Position numbers and translations under genes: made by a program. Shown here one piece after another: positions 35,301-46,708 of a DNA stretch of 64,000 nucleotides (its first letter is position 1; every line of letters begins with the position of its first letter). The notes under the pieces were generated by a model, which worked only from the letters and a program-made list of their open reading frames with translations, searched no databases and was not told the DNA's origin. Origin of the DNA: Cephalotrichum gorgonifer (Eukaryota; Ascomycota; Sordariomycetes; Microascales; Microascaceae); contig ONZQ02000004.1 in assembly GCA_900312665.1 (NCBI GenBank), positions 1,704,693-1,768,692 on the forward strand, read 5' to 3'.

Positions 35301-36856
35301 GTAGCTATGACCCACGGACTAATGGAACGATACCTTTGAGATACAGGTGCTTGATGCGCCACTATTCCAGCCACCACCACCCTCAGGCTTTTCATGCGAA
35401 ACACAAGACGGATATGAGCCGCCGCGAGCCCTTGGCAAAAGTCCAACTAATTACTGAGGCCATTCGTCAAGGGAAGGGGGCATATTCTAAAGTAACTCAT
35501 ATCTCGTTACGGGTTGTAAACAGCCAGCTATACTCGTAATCCATACAAACCACTGGCTTGCTTGTCTACTTGTACTTCCGTTCACATTATAGCTGCGACC
35601 AATCCTGTGTGTGTACTCTCGTACTTGCACGTGTACGAGTACGTCCGTGTAGAAGGGCCTGTACAAAATAATACCTGCAACGCGAACCGTGCCTGACGAA
35701 ATCGACACTTGCAAGCTGGTCCGTCCCCTCGCCCGGATCCGTTTTTCCTCTCTTCTTCATCTACATGCACTCGTGTCCGTAATTGAGATGGACGCCACCC
35801 GCAGAGCCTAGTGTCGCAGCAATACAATACCAGTATTGTAAGTGTGAGGCAACGAGTACGGTGCGAGTACTCGAATATATTATGGGTGTTGGTCTTTCAA
35901 AATGTGTCCCCAAACGATCCGAGCAGGGGTACGTACCTCCCGAAACAGGCTCCGAGGCAAGGCCAAGCCCCCGCCGAGTCCTCGACGGGATCCTTGATGG
36001 CGCTAAACCGCAAGAATGACATGCGTGTGAGTGGGGGGTGTGGGTATCAAAGGGGGGGTCTGGTGGGCAAAGGGGAGTGGGGATCGGCAGCTTTGATGGG
36101 AGAGAGAGAAGGCCATTTACTCCAGATTCTCATCGAGCACCACCGGAGGATTACTTCTATAATAACAAGCTCTCCCCTCCCCACCCATCCCTCTGTCGCA
36201 TCCTTGACCCTTTTCGGCCTTTTTCTTTGACCCCACTGACTATGGCTCACGAGCATCATTGCACAGGCCCCTATTCAAGAAGCTCCTATCCAGTGCCAAT
36301 GCCTGGACAACGTTGTTGAAGGCATCGTCGTCCTCTCCATCATCGTATCCTGCCGTGTCTTACTCGTCGTACCTCCTTCCATCCCACCACGTTGTCACTC
36401 CCTAGACGAAACAGCTTCCGTTGGCTTGCTGTACTACAGTAGCTACCAACCCACCGACCTCTGCCTCCCTCCTCACACCCAATGCTCCCAGCTCAGCAAA
36501 CACTACTCCTCCGCCAGCCCGTCTTGAAAGCTTCCATGAGAAGTAGACCCGCGAACACGTTCCGCTTCAGCTCTAGAGCCAAACCCAAACTTTAAGCCTC
36601 GTTCCCGGCTTCACTTTTTTTCTTTTCGATGTTGCCATAACAGAGGCACTGCTTGAATATACCAATCTCCACTCCTAATTCGACTCTTAACAGCATCCCG
36701 AAGCTTAATCTTCCATTGACCGCGCTTCACTTTTTTTTTGCCGGTTCAGCAAAACACCACAAGAACACCATCACCAAAAACATATCGCCCTAGCTCAGAC
36801 CTCACACCAACCTGATTCTTGAGTCTGAACTGTCACAGCAACGAACCCCCTCCAAA

Positions 36857-39800
36857 ATGTCCTCTCAAAGCAATTCGGCGCCGAGGCCGGTGGCGATGTC
36901 GACTCCGCCAGTCCTGGCACCAGCAACGGCCAGGCCCGAGACAATCGCCCCTGCACCAGCTGCGAGAAGCCCGCCAAAGACGTCTTCTCAGAAGACCACT
37001 GAGACGAAGAAGCAGCCCAGCGCCGGTGCTGGTGCCGACTTAACCGCCGCCGCCAAGATCACCAAGAGGCGTGCCGCGAGAGCTTGTGTGTCATGCCGCG
37101 CGCGCAAGGTGCGGTGCGATGTGGTAGAAGGCGCGCCTTGTGGGAACTGCAGGTGGGACAATGTCGAGTGTGTCGTGCAGGAGAGTCGCAGGCGAAAGTG
37201 AGTAACCTTTTGTTCCCGCTCTCCATTGTCTTACCTTTTCCTTCTCTCTCCCTTTTTATTTCGTTGTTGAATTTTTTTCCATCTTTTTTATCGTCTTCAC
37301 CTCGTTCATAACCGGGGCCGGCCGTTTGACCTCCTGTTTGACCTCGTCCCGTGTCGATTTCTGGTTGGTTCAACGGAAAGACTGGGCGAGTTCTTGATCG
37401 GCGTTTCCTTCCCTTGCAGCGGAACGGACGAGCGGCGGCAGGTGCGCCATTTCCGCATTTGGAACACAGGCACTGGAAGATTTTCCGGGATCATGACGCA
37501 ACCAGGCTGTCAGCCATGTGTTTGCCTCGTTATCACCGCGAGAATTACATGAGATCTGTCTAAATTTTAAACCGAGACATGCATGGCCAGGGCTAACCAA
37601 CTCCTTCGAAAACAATTAGAAAGAATATCCATCAGCTACATGCAGCGAATGCTGGTGCCGCCGCTGCCAGGCATGTACCCTCTGCCGAGGTACATCATGG
37701 ACAGCCTACGACGAACGCGGGCGTTCGCGTCGACTCCATCTCGAGCTCCGCCCGCCTCGATTCAATCTCCAGCTCTGTTCGTTTCGGCTCAATCTCCAGC
37801 TCCACCCCTCCCGCGATATCACCAAGCTGCGATGCGCCGATACTACTGGATCCCAATCCCGCGAGTCCTGCGACTGGGACAGCCAACTTGTTTGTGAACG
37901 ACGGATTGGATAGCCGGACCCCTCACCTGACGTGTAAGTGTCTCAAATTCCCAATACTACGTGCGCCTTTGTCGATTTTTTTTTTTTTGGCTCGTGACCA
38001 TTTGCGTCCGCTATGGTCTTGGTTCTTGATTGTGGGTTTGGGCTTGGTTGGCTTTGCCCCCTCCCCCTTTCCTGAGTACCCCACATTTTTGGGGTTACCA
38101 TACCCCCCCTTTCATGTTTCCACTCTTCCCCCTTTCCCCCCTTCCCCACCATCACATGCAAATCGGCAAAAGCATGTGCCTAGCGCCCGAGACAAAGGGA
38201 GGAGAACTTCACATGCCAGCCACTACCTCTACTCGCTATGGGGCCGTTCGTGTTCATATCCATGATCGTCATTATGTGTCCTGCTGAAGTGTGGGGTCTG
38301 CTGTGTTTGGTCATGGGACTCAAAACTGACTTTCGCAGATCCACAACCTGAATTCAATAGCACCAGCACCGATGAAAGCTCGAGACTCCTATTGTCTAGC
38401 CTCCTGAACCAAGTTGCCCTGCTGGGGAACCCGCAGTTCCCAAGTGTCGATGACTTGGACCAGAGCAACCTGCTTCCCCCCTTCATCTGCGTCTTCCCCG
38501 CCAAGATCTCGAGCCAGGACATCAGATTCCTTCGCGAAAAGGGGGCCGCTTCGTTACCCGGCCCCGCTCTTCAGAATGCCCTCTTACAAGCATACGTCGA
38601 GTATGTGCACCCTTATATGCCGCTCCTCGACATCCAGGACTTCCTGGCCACCGTGAACGCCAGAGACGGCTCTCGTGGCCAGGTAAGCCTGTTCCTCTAC
38701 CAGGCTGTTATGTTTGCAGCCACTGCGTTTGTCGACATGAAGGCCCTCCGCGAGGCGGGATTCACATCGCGCAAGGCCGCAAGGAAAGCCTTCTTCCAGA
38801 AGGCCAGGGTAAGTCATCGAAGAGCCGCACCTCTATGGGCTGAGGCGCTGGAGCTGACTGTGCTGTGTTGCAGCTACTCTACGACTTCGACTACGAGTCG
38901 GACCGACTTGTCCTTGTCCAGGGCCTTCTCCTCAAGACTTTCTGGTACGAGAGCCCCGATGACCAGAAGGATACGTGGCACTGGATGGGCGTCGCCATCA
39001 GTCTCGCGCACACCATCGGCCTGCACCGCAATCCCATGTCGATGAGGATGCCGGAGCGCAAGCAGAGGCTGTGGAAGAGGATCTGGTGGTCGTGCTTCAT
39101 GAGGGATCGGCTCATTGCCCTCGGGATGCGACGTCCCACGAGGATAAAGGACGAGGACTTTGACGTGCCCATGCTGGAAAAGTCGGACTTTGACATCGAG
39201 GTCCTCCCCGAAGACAACACGCTCGTCCCGCCTAACTGTGCGGCCGTGAGGGACCTCACCGTCCAGGAAGAGCTCGCGGAGCTGTGCATTGCCAAGGCCC
39301 AGCTCTGCATCCTCGTTAGCCGCATGCTGAAGGCCCAGTACTCGGTCCTTACCCGGGACAAGATGCGGCCCGACGATACCACCAACAGCACCATGATGCT
39401 GTTCCCGAACAAGGGGAACAACGTTGAGCTGGTTAAGACGGTCGACCTGGAGCTGATGACTTGGGAGAGCGCCCTCCACGAATGCTGCCAGTACCGACCC
39501 ATCACTCCCCTGGACGTTCGTGACGGGAGGTCCACCCTAGCTATCCACCGGACGCTGCTCCACATGGTCTACCACTCGACCGTCTCGGCTCTCCATCGCC
39601 CACAGTTCTTGCCGGCATCGCCCGCTCAGGCGATGATGGCATCTCGCCCCGTGCAAGAGATGGCCAGGATCCGCGTCCGAGACGCCGCCGCCCGCATCAC
39701 CCTGATGGCGGCGGACCTGCACCGGTTCAAGCTAGAGCGATATCTCCCGACAACGGGCGTCACCGTGGTCCTCCCGGCCATGATCATCCACCTCCTCGAC

Positions 39801-40490
39801 ATGAGGAATCCGGTACAGAAGACGCGGGAGCGCGCGATGAAGGGGTTCAAGCAGTGCATGCGGGTCATGGAGAAGCTGCGGGACATCTACGCGGCAGCGG
39901 ACTATGCCGCCAGCTTCCTGGACGCGGCACTCCGGAAGGCGTCCATTGACCTCTCGCAGGGGTCGCAGCAGGCGACTGCCGCGCCGGCCCCCGCGAAGTA
40001 TCAGCAGGCGCCGATGACGGCGCACACACCGCCTCCCGATAACGTACCGTACATGACCGCCCCCGAGGCGTCGCTGTATACCTCGAGCTACGGTGAGGAC
40101 AACAGGCCCATCACGCCGGTGATGGCGACAGCGGCGGAATTCGGGATCTCGGCCACGTCGCCCCCGCACACCGAGCACGACGATTTCGACTCGGCATCGT
40201 ACGAGATGACGCCCAGCACGTCGGGAGCCTCGGAGGAGATGAATGTCGACTTCGACCTGGCGCGGGTGGAGACCATGGACTCGGGGTGCAGCGACACCGG
40301 CGGGCTCGGAATCGGGGCGGGAGAGGTGAACGGGGTCACGGACATGGACATGGACCAGTGGCTCCAGTTCCCGCCCGAGGGTGTGAACGACTCGGACGAT
40401 ACGTTCATGGCGGGGATGTTCAGCTCGGGAGACGTCGAGCAGGGGCTGTCGTGGGCCTTTGGGAATGAGGGACAGGCGGTAGCCGGCTGA
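36857..40490 (+). CDS. Zn2Cys6 transcription factor, FarA/CTF1 (cutinase/fatty-acid regulator) type
   Basis: Five exons join in phase: 36857-37197, 37420-37441, 37636-37933, 38339-38808 and 38874-40490, giving 915 residues, close to CTF1-alpha size. The binuclear zinc cluster has Cys77, 80, 87, 95, 98 and 105, in CVSCRARKVRCD...CGNCRWDNVEC. The fungal-specific regulatory domain starts near LLDIQDFLATV and includes YESPDDQKDTWHWMGVAISLAHTIGLHRNP and RIWWSCFMRDRLIALGMRRPTRI. The C-terminus is acidic and may activate transcription. Family members bind CCTCGG-type elements and induce beta-oxidation, lipase and cutinase genes in response to fatty acids. Exon 2 is only 22 nt, and intron 3 is 405 nt; both are needed to keep phase but are predictions. 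It lacks an obvious lipid-gene neighbour. Confidence 0.85.
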
Positions 40491-43043
40491 TTTCTTCATC
40501 TTTTTGTGTTTTCTGCTTTCGGCCCGGGCTTTTAAGAACTATGCTACGTTCATTTTTATTGTAATGATTTGGATTTTTCGGTTGGGAGGAGGTGTTTCGG
40601 AGCTTTGCTTTGCATGGTTGGGGGAACAAAAAATGGGAAGGTTCATGGGACAACGATTTCTGGAGTTTGCCGTTCTCTTATGTTACTGAACCTGGCAACC
40701 CGGCTTTATTATCCCTTGACCTCGGTGACGATGAGGATCATGGGGCGGCCTTGTTGCCAGGCAGTGGGTGTTCTACTTGTATAGAACTGAAGTAGATAAG
40801 GGCTGTCTTTAGAGTGCATAATGACATTGAAGGATTCAAAGCAAAATGGATGTTCCTCTCACTCTTACTAGCAGACTGTGTCTCCAGACTGTGAGAAGCC
40901 ACCGTCTCGATTCTGTACATACATACTTGTAAGGACTCCCCCGGGATTGCAACACTGGGCTATCTTGTCTGCTTTACTTGTGCTTGTATCACGAGCAGGA
41001 TAATGCACACAGGTGCACAAGCGGAGCGTGGCAGAGTCGCGTCTTTTCTGTTCCATCTCATTCGTCCGCTCGGGCCAAAGATGCTCCCTTGCGGCGCGGG
41101 CACAAAGAGAGATCGGCGTTCGATTATCGAGACATGCAGCATTATCACCCCGACAAAAGTTTCGGACAGCCTGACGTCAGTCCCACCAGAGTTAGTGAAC
41201 CGAAAGTTAAGTCTACCTATCCCTGCTGCCGGAGGTCCGAAGGAAGGGTCTATTTCCCCTGCTCTTGGGATGTTCGTTGCGATGTCTCTGATGGCCGAGG
41301 CTGGCTGACATGCCTGCTGATCAACTGCAAGTAGTAGTACGAGTATTATTAACACGGGCTATTACATGATATATTTTAGTCGGATCCCAGGAGGGCGGAG
41401 ACGATCTCATGCCAGATCGGCCAGGAACAGGGTCATATGGTCACAGGGGTGGAATCGAAGTGGGCCAGTTCAGGGCTGGAATGGGGTTTAGTCTCGTTGC
41501 TAGGAGGGAATGTTGGGAGGGCTCCTCGCCGCTACTTGTATGAGTGGTTGTATTTATTGATTTCCTGTTCTGTAAATGAAATCATCTCCAAGATGAGGTC
41601 CTCTCTGGAGTTGAGCCCCCCTACATGTAATATTAGATGTTTGCATCTTTAATACAGGTAGTTTCGAGATGGGAAAACCTGGTTGAGATGTGGGGAAGAT
41701 GTCCACATGGATATGCATAATTATACACGTTTTACAGTATGTATCCGTAATACGGGATTGAACCAAATGCGAATGGCAAGGCGGATAAGGAAGCTGAGGA
41801 TTGGCGTGCATGCATGGAATAATAATAGGTCGAGACACCAGGCATAATAGCCGGCCACCCACTCGAGCATTTGCGAAACGCCGCGTCGTTATTGCGTGTG
41901 GGGCAACATCTAATACGTGGTAGTCACTCAGCGAAAGGCACCAACTAGTTGGCCTCCATCAACGTCCAACGTCTCCCCTCCAACTCCCCGGGCACCATCG
42001 CCATCATCATCATCGCCCAAGTTCCAATATCCCAAGATCGGGAGCCGGCGGTTTCGCCCATCCATCTGTTGAGGACATAATCATGGAATAGTGGCGCCTA
42101 GCATTTACGGAGCACCGTCGCGAATGACAGGGATTAATTACCCTTCTCCCCGCGGCGCATCCCGCAGCCAACATCCATCCTGGAACAGACATGATCGATC
42201 GTTCTCTTTGAGCCCAAAACTCTTGCCCTCTTTTTTCCCTTTTATTTCAATCCTTTCTTCTTTTCCTTTCCTCCCACCTTCTAAACGGGCCGCTTTATCA
42301 ACTTGTCACTCCTAGCATTTTCTTTTTTTTGTGTCACTCTTTCTTCCTTTTTCCTTCTCCCTTCCCCATATTTCCGATAATACCCAACCTATTGCAGGAC
42401 GGAGACAGACCCGGACTGGAACTTGGTGTGAGGTGTCTCTTTTGACAGCCGAAAGCTAGAAGCCACAGAACTCCATAACGACAGCACTAGCTCGCCCACC
42501 CTCTTGTCAAACCCGAACACCCTGCGCCTACCCGAGACTTTCGTACGTCCTATAACCGAGAATCGTCAACCGCCAGCGGCTGGCGCGATCATCTTACGAG
42601 AAGCCAGTAGCCTAGACTGCCTTTGACCTGCTGGTTCTGGCCCACTCTCTCACTCGGTTTCTTCTACGCCTTCTTCCGTGGTCCATTCGGTGCGCCTTGC
42701 TCCAATCTTCCTGGCGCTACTTCGGCCTACCCGTACGCCTTTTTCGCTGTCCAACCAGCTGTCACAACCCTCTTCCACAACCACTGACCTCGCATGTTCC
42801 CGTCGCGTCTCCGATGATGCTGCCCTGCAAACAGAGACTCACACCGACCATGGCCATATATCTGACTGCACGCGCCGTCTCACCCACTGGCCCCTAAGCC
42901 TTCATTGCTAGGGCAATGCATTACTTCGGGACTACTGCCTCGACGCTACCATCACTAACCCACAGAGGAAACCGACGACACAGACGAACCCCAACTCGAC
43001 ACGAACTACCCGATAGACACACACACCACAGAATCAAATCACG
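40491..43043. other. Intergenic region with a long leader for the GAS2-domain gene
   Basis: The first part is the regulator's 3' UTR. A TACGAG word is at 41337-41345. From about 42200 the DNA is CT-rich, as in a long 5' leader of the gene at 43044. Several short ATG-initiated frames (for example at 42678 and 42916) could act as uORFs. No separate gene is supported. Confidence 0.5.
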
Positions 43044-45773
43044 ATGGCGGACCCCCCTTCGACCGCCTCCCCCTTCGGGGTACCGCACCTCCGGCCCCCT
43101 TCAAGGCGCCAGTTCTCTCCGCAGTCTTCCTCCCGCCCGCGCCTCTCTGACGAACTCACGACCGACTTGGCCCCCGCCACGGCCGTCGATGCCCTCCGCA
43201 ACCCGACTGACGTGCTCAGATCGTGTCTCGACGGCGCCTCACCTTCGGAGAAGGCTTTTGTCATGCGCACTGCCGTAGCCTCCAAAACCATACACGACTG
43301 GCTGGAGGAGTTATCAGACTGGCCGTGGCCTACTGGCGGAGGGTCTGCCGGGTTGTGGCACTCCGTCGCGGAGAGCCACGCAAACGTGAACAATGCCGGG
43401 CTACCAATCAGCATCCCCATCTCTGAGACCGCGGGATATGAGAGGAGGGTAGAGGATATTGGACTGGAGATGGAGCAGCTGAACATCGAGGAGATCAAAG
43501 CACACGTGCTACATAACCACATCCTGCCGCTCTCGCGGCCGGGGACGCCCATGTCGGACTACTCAAGCCGGTCGCTGTCGTACACGCGAATGGAGGACAT
43601 CACGGCCGTCGTCACCGCCATCGTTGTCCAGGCCCTACCGAATCTCTCGAGGCTGTCGAGGCTCTTGAATGTCTGGACTGTACGCTTCGACGTCCTCCGG
43701 CACGTCACGCCCTTTTTAACTTCCGTACAAGACGCCGAGGTAGCACTGATCTCGGCATCGGATGCGATCGCGATAACGGCCACGACGGAGGACACTGATC
43801 CGGCCCTGCCACGATCGGGCGGGGGCGGGCTTACGACGCTCACGCGGAGCGACTTCCAGATCATGCGGGCGGTGCTGGAGAAGAAGGTTACTAGCCCCGG
43901 CCGGATACTAGACTACATGCTGGATAGCCTGGAGACACTCGAGGACACGCTCCCGGACGAGTGGCTGGATCGCATGGAGGCTGTTGAGCGGGGGTATGGC
44001 GATTGGGTGGTAGCCTGCGACGCTAAGATACGGGAGGCGGAATGGGCGATGGCCGAGAGGGAGCGACCACGTGTTCAGCCAAAGGGGAAGACAGGAGAAG
44101 GCGTTGAACCAAAGGATAGTGAGACGCGGGGAAACTCTCGGCCAGAAGAGGATGGCGAGGAGACCATGAGGCCAAAGGTCGACGAAGCATCTGCTTCTAA
44201 GCTGGATCGTGATCTCCAGGCACGGCCAGCTTCTCTTACCGTCCAGGTCGACTCCCCGGCGGACTCCTCGAGGACCGACGAGACGGCTGCGACGACGCCC
44301 AATGCCGAATCGTCCGAGGACGAACTCGTCGGTGGAGCCTCGATTCATGAGAATAGGGCCTATGAGAGCATCGTTGGCGGTGTCAAGGTGACAAGGGATG
44401 GGAGTTCAGCCGGATTGTCGACACCATCCCCCTCTATTTCTTCGGCATCGTCGTCGGCGCTAGAGGATGGAGATGAGCCTCAACTGCCACCCTTGATCGG
44501 GGGACCCATGGCGATCGCCGAAGACGGCTCGCCCCAACCATACACACCATCTGTTGCTCGGCCGAGGTACGTGGAGCTAGACGATGCCACAGCTCTGCCC
44601 ACCTCGTCGCCGCCGGGACCCAAGGTCCGTACAACTTCCATGTCGCGGCATGACGGCCTAGGTTTCCTTCCGATTCCCTCGATCGAAGAGGACGACGAGG
44701 ATAGCCGACCTAGCACCCCCTTTACGGACTCCTTCATCGAAGGTCTAGATGACTCTCCCAGCGTTGTCGGGAGCCCTTCCAAGGCGAACCGCAACCATGA
44801 CCAGCTCCAGAAACAAATTAGTAGCATCCTGGAGTCCATCCCTGCCAAATTCACACTCGAATCCGAACCTTCATCCATTAACCTCAACCCTCCGGACTTC
44901 AAACCCCCACGTGGCATCCCCACAGCCTCCAAGTACACCAAGCCCGATCCTTCGCGAAGGAGCAGGTCCGGCCTCTCATCTCGAGCCTCCACACCAGGCT
45001 TCACCCTTGCGCCCGCAAAGAATCCCCGGTCCCGCCCAAAGAGCACCCAGCAGGACATTAAGGTCTATCACCTCTCCCGGGCGACGGGCGAGGCGCCCAT
45101 CAAGCTCTTCATCCGCTGCGTCGGCGAGAGCGGCGAACGCGTGATGGTAAGGGTGGGCGGTGGTTGGGCCGATCTGGGGGAGTACCTCAAGGACTACGCG
45201 ATCCACCACGGCCGCCGGTCTGCGGGCGTCAACAACGACAAGATAGAGGTGCGGGACATTCCACGTGTGTCGAGGGGCCCGACGTCTAGCCCGCCTAGTA
45301 GGCCGCCTAGCAGGTCGGCCTCCGCGCTGGACTCTCCCATGACGCCTCTGAACGTTAGGAAGACGAGGAGGTCCTTTGGCGCGGACGACTCCTCGAGGCG
45401 GCCCGCGGTCGCGCCCCGGACGCCGCTCCCGACGCAGGAGGAGACCCCCGCGGCTCCCCCCTCGAATGACTCGACGCGCTCCCGCTCGAGCTCGAGACTG
45501 AGCTGGGGCGAGGACGACAGCCCGATGCTTGGCCTGGCTGGGCCGAAGTCCAAGCCTGTCGAGATGAGCCAGGAGAACCGCGCGTGGGTGGCCAGCGTGA
45601 AGGAGAAGGTCCGGCTCGCTAGCGGCGACCTGAAGGCCTCGAACAACCTCCGTTCCACCTCGACCAGCACCCGCGCCGGAACGCCTGTTACCCGCGCCGA
45701 TACACCCGAGGCGAGGGAGTTTGGGGAGATGGGAAAGGTGGGGGCCACGAAGAGGTTGTTTAGGAAGGGATAG
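43044..45773 (+). CDS. GAS2/GAR-domain protein, predicted microtubule-binding, 909 aa
   Basis: A single exon runs from ATG in context ACGATGGCG to TAG. Residues of about 45-330 are largely helical (FVMRTAVASKTIHDWLEELSDWPWP, LPNLSRLSRLLNVWTVRFDVL, LEDTLPDEWLDRMEAVERGY). The middle is long, Ser/Pro/acidic and probably disordered. Residues of about 672-730 match a GAS2/GAR domain: DIKVYHLSRATGEAP, KLFIRCVGESGERVMVRVGGGWADLGEYLKDY. The tail is Arg/Ser-rich and basic. GAR domains bind microtubules and in animals cross-link them to actin, so a cytoskeletal role in hyphae is likely. Fungal members are poorly studied. The domain call is strong; the helical N-terminal region is of unknown type. Confidence 0.85.
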   Translation: MADPPSTASPFGVPHLRPPSRRQFSPQSSSRPRLSDELTTDLAPATAVDALRNPTDVLRSCLDGASPSEKAFVMRTAVASKTIHDWLEELSDWPWPTGGGSAGLWHSVAESHANVNNAGLPISIPISETAGYERRVEDIGLEMEQLNIEEIKAHVLHNHILPLSRPGTPMSDYSSRSLSYTRMEDITAVVTAIVVQALPNLSRLSRLLNVWTVRFDVLRHVTPFLTSVQDAEVALISASDAIAITATTEDTDPALPRSGGGGLTTLTRSDFQIMRAVLEKKVTSPGRILDYMLDSLETLEDTLPDEWLDRMEAVERGYGDWVVACDAKIREAEWAMAERERPRVQPKGKTGEGVEPKDSETRGNSRPEEDGEETMRPKVDEASASKLDRDLQARPASLTVQVDSPADSSRTDETAATTPNAESSEDELVGGASIHENRAYESIVGGVKVTRDGSSAGLSTPSPSISSASSSALEDGDEPQLPPLIGGPMAIAEDGSPQPYTPSVARPRYVELDDATALPTSSPPGPKVRTTSMSRHDGLGFLPIPSIEEDDEDSRPSTPFTDSFIEGLDDSPSVVGSPSKANRNHDQLQKQISSILESIPAKFTLESEPSSINLNPPDFKPPRGIPTASKYTKPDPSRRSRSGLSSRASTPGFTLAPAKNPRSRPKSTQQDIKVYHLSRATGEAPIKLFIRCVGESGERVMVRVGGGWADLGEYLKDYAIHHGRRSAGVNNDKIEVRDIPRVSRGPTSSPPSRPPSRSASALDSPMTPLNVRKTRRSFGADDSSRRPAVAPRTPLPTQEETPAAPPSNDSTRSRSSSRLSWGEDDSPMLGLAGPKSKPVEMSQENRAWVASVKEKVRLASGDLKASNNLRSTSTSTRAGTPVTRADTPEAREFGEMGKVGATKRLFRKG

Positions 45774-46708
45774 TGACCCTTTCCTTCTTCTCTTTTCTTC
45801 GTTCTCTTGTGGCCTCCGCCTCTCCTTTTTCTTCGCCTCGGGAGGGGGGAAACTTTGATTTGTTTTAGCATGGAAGGGAAAAGGGGGCGTGGGGGAGGAG
45901 TTTCTCTGGGATACCAAACATACTTACGCGCGGCGTATTATCGGAAAAGATGGGTATTTTAGCATCGTGGGCATGGCGAGGGTGGATTGTTCTATTGTTT
46001 TTTTTCTTCATCATCTTCCCTTGATTGATATCCTACACTCCCTGTTTTTTTTTTCTTTCCTTTTCTGTCATCTCACCAATACCATACCACCTTTTTAGTC
46101 TGTTTTCTATGTCTTTTAGTACACTGGTGGCCACTCCGTTTTTTTAATGGAACGGGCTTCTTTTTTTTAGAGGAATAAAAGTGAGAAACTCTTATTATCA
46201 TCGCATAGCACCACCCCTTCCCTTATTGTGGACGGTATGTAATAGTCCTTTGACCTCGGGCGGCTTCATAAATATGTATACCCATGTGAGCACGCCTCTT
46301 ATAGACTTCTTCCCCTTCTCCGTAGGAGCCTGTAATGGACGTGATTTGAAATTGGGCCTTCTGGCCTCGGTATGTAGCAATGTTTCCTTTTCTTTCTTTC
46401 CTCCTCTCTTTCTTCCTCAAGAAACAAAAGAAGTGGAAATAGCATTCCCGCCCGCCTTGAAACTCCGTTGCTGAGTGAGACCCTGGTATAAAGTACAAAA
46501 AAACAAAACAAGGAAAAACCAAAAGTGCTTTCGCCATGGACCATCCCTCCTAAACTCCCGGTATAGCCAGGAAGAGCAAGAGCATACCCCGCGAATGTTT
46601 GTTTCCCCGCCCCGTTCCCATGCGGGCGGGTATGGCTCCACGGGCACCTCCACTCCTTCTGCACATTAGCTCCCTGCGCCCCTTCCAACCCCGAGCGGAA
46701 TACCCCCC
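45774..46708. other. Convergent 3' intergenic region, GAS2 gene to TLG1
   Basis: T- and TC-rich DNA holds the facing 3' UTRs. Many T-runs (46046-46060, 46140-46170) are present. No gene is supported. Confidence 0.55.

Larger units (their letters stand above)
30903..36856. other. Long gene-free intergenic region with dispersed short repeats
   Basis: Nearly 6 kb carry no ORF that I can defend on either strand. It is the densest area for the TACGAG/TACTTG word (31011, 31265, 32545, 32641, 33154, 34848, 35283, 35611, 35851) and for small inverted repeats built from it. The region 31500-31990 is G- and T-rich. From about 36300 the DNA is CT-rich and likely forms the promoter and leader of the regulator at 36857. 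An unannotated ncRNA or decayed sequence is possible but unproven. Confidence 0.6.

Noticed and set aside
44976..45917. Minus-strand frame of 313 codons
   Set aside because: Antisense shadow of the GAS2-domain gene, very Arg-rich.
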